A stretch of 6,501 nt of DNA from Comamonadaceae bacterium (lineage in GTDB: Bacteria > Pseudomonadota > Gammaproteobacteria > Burkholderiales > Burkholderiaceae_C), in the NCBI GenBank assembly GCA_027490485.1, contig JAIXYA010000054.1, positions 1-6,501 of the forward strand, written 5' to 3'. The position numbers were made by a program, and so were the translations under genes. A model generated the notes under the pieces. It searched no databases and had not been told where the DNA came from. It saw nothing but the letters and a program-made list of their open reading frames with translations. Positions 5,916-6,501 of the stretch are shown here, in pieces; position 1 is the stretch's first letter, and every line of letters begins with the position of its first letter.

Positions 5916-6275
5916 TTACTTGGGCAGCTTGCCGCCACTTTTCAGGCATTCATCCACTGTCTTGAATTCGGTGAATTTCTTGGTGCGCTCGTAGCTGGGG
6001 CTTTTGGCATCGTGGCAGATACCGCTGTCAGATTTTTTAACCATGGACGCTGCTGCTGTTGCTGCCGCTTGGCCTGCGGGCAATTTGCCGCCACTTTTCA
6101 CGCACTCGTCCACCGAAGCAAAAGGCGTGAATTTCTTGGTGTTGCCATATGAAGGCGAGCCTTTTTCGTGGCAAATGCCGGAATCAGACTTCTTCACCAC
6201 TGGGTCAGCGGCCAAGGCCACACTGCCTACCAAGGCCAGAGCGGCAAAAGACAAAATGCTTTTTTGGTTCAACAT
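5916..6275 (-). CDS. Small secreted protein with two Cys-containing 40-residue repeats
   Basis: A 119-residue protein of unknown function. A signal peptide is clear: MLNQK, a hydrophobic core ILSFAALALVGSVALAA, and probable cleavage after Ala23, before DPVVKK. The mature part is two repeats (residues 27-66 and 79-118, 31 of 40 identical) joined by an Ala-rich linker (AGQAAATAAASM). Each repeat reads VKKSDSGICH...SPSY..TKKFT.F..VDEC.KSGGKLP, with two cysteines 22 residues apart that could form a disulphide in the periplasm. Similar SGICH...SGG..P modules occur, as I recall, in short proteobacterial secreted proteins and at the ends of some secreted nucleases; no activity is inferred here. The start at 6275 is set by AGGGAG (6288-6283) seven bases upstream. 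The gene converges on minE with a 14-base gap and is probably transcribed alone. Confidence 0.85.
   Translation of the reverse strand: MLNQKSILSFAALALVGSVALAADPVVKKSDSGICHEKGSPSYGNTKKFTPFASVDECVKSGGKLPAGQAAATAAASMVKKSDSGICHDAKSPSYERTKKFTEFKTVDECLKSGGKLPK
5922..6197 (-). repeat. Tandem internal duplication within the secreted protein gene
   Basis: The DNA segments 6078-6197 and 5922-6041 encode the two 40-residue repeats, with a 156-base period. The DNA is also clearly similar, for example TTGCCGCCACTTTTCA occurs in both, which suggests a fairly recent duplication or selection for near-identity. Confidence 0.85.
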
Positions 6276-6282
6276 AGATAAT

Positions 6283-6288
6283 CTCCCT
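6283..6288 (-). promoter_or_regulatory. Ribosome binding site AGGGAG of the secreted protein gene
   Basis: A strong Shine-Dalgarno, seven bases before the ATG at 6273-6275. It chooses this start over the in-frame ATG at 6302, which would place nine residues before the signal peptide. Confidence 0.75.
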
Positions 6289-6501
6289 ATTTCGTAAAAC
6301 AATCTTACTCAGGTCACTTAACAAGGCAAAGGCATTTTTTTCTTGAGTCAACTCCTCTTCTGGGGTAACCCTGTTTATAAAGGACATTTGTATCGCTATG
6401 ACTAAGAGCCAAAAGGATTGAAACTGAAACTAGAGGCGCCCTAGATGTCATACACACAGGTTATCACAGCATTTGACGATATTTTATTGCTGAAATGATA
6501 C
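6289..6501. other. AT-rich intergenic region at the right edge; no gene seen
   Basis: No open frame of credible length or composition is visible. On the minus strand TTGACT (6351-6346) could be a -35 box for the secreted protein gene, but no -10 box sits at the right distance. Near the edge an inverted repeat pairs TATCA (6462-6466) and CAGCA (6467-6471) with TGCTG (6488-6492) and TGATA (6496-6500), with a 3-base bulge. It may be a transcription end or operator belonging to a gene outside the window. Confidence 0.4.

Noticed and set aside
5911..5925. GCCCA-TTACT-TGGGC hairpin between minE and the convergent gene as a terminator
   Set aside because: A perfect stem, but only 5 base pairs, with no T run on either strand, and it overlaps the stop codon of the opposite gene; too weak to annotate.
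6276..6302. Longer N terminus for the secreted protein starting at 6302
   Set aside because: It would put nine residues before a normal signal peptide and would translate across the strong AGGGAG ribosome site that fits the start at 6275.
6411..6424. AAAAGGATTGAAAC, resembling the 3' end of a CRISPR repeat
   Set aside because: Only one copy is present; about 75 bases follow and over 100 precede without a second copy or regular spacing, so there is no array in the window.
6445..6498. Short plus-strand frame starting ATGTCATACACACAG
   Set aside because: Only 17 codons before a stop, no ribosome site, and it overlaps the edge inverted repeat.

Overview
The window looks like chromosomal DNA of a betaproteobacterium, most likely order Burkholderiales and family Comamonadaceae (Limnohabitans/Rhodoferax-like). 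This is inferred from the character of the MinC, MinD, MinE, bactofilin and M23 proteins and from the moderate GC content, not from a database search. It is mainly a cell-shape and cell-division neighbourhood, and nothing in it looks like a phage, transposon or defence system.

Layout. Bases 1-210 are non-coding and repeat-rich: two copies of a GCTCCTCGCAATGACGGC repeat flank a long imperfect palindrome (75-151). Bases 211-2446 hold three minus-strand genes in one probable operon. In transcription order these are a membrane-anchored LytM/M23 peptidoglycan endopeptidase, a bactofilin, and an alpha/beta hydrolase with HGGYW and GHSAGGH motifs. An AT-rich patch at about 2519-2575 separates them from a second minus-strand operon (2576-3882). 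That operon encodes a small one-pass membrane protein whose stop codon overlaps the start of a polytopic HTTM-like membrane protein (ATGA overlap). After a 124-base divergent gap comes the plus-strand minC-minD-minE operon (4007-5901). Converging on minE, with only 14 bases between the stop codons, is a minus-strand gene for a small secreted protein made of two near-identical 40-residue Cys-containing repeats. The last 226 bases show no convincing gene.

How the genes fit together. MinC, MinD and MinE position the division septum by inhibiting FtsZ away from midcell. The M23 peptidase and bactofilin form a recognised kind of pair in which a cytoplasmic polymer is linked to local peptidoglycan cleavage. 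The HTTM pair, the hydrolase and the repeat protein have no demonstrated role here.

Most of the window is ordinary core genome. The parts most worth a second look are the HTTM/partner pair, the duplicated secreted protein, the palindromic repeat cluster at the left edge and the M23-bactofilin pairing. I did not find a clearly new multi-gene system.
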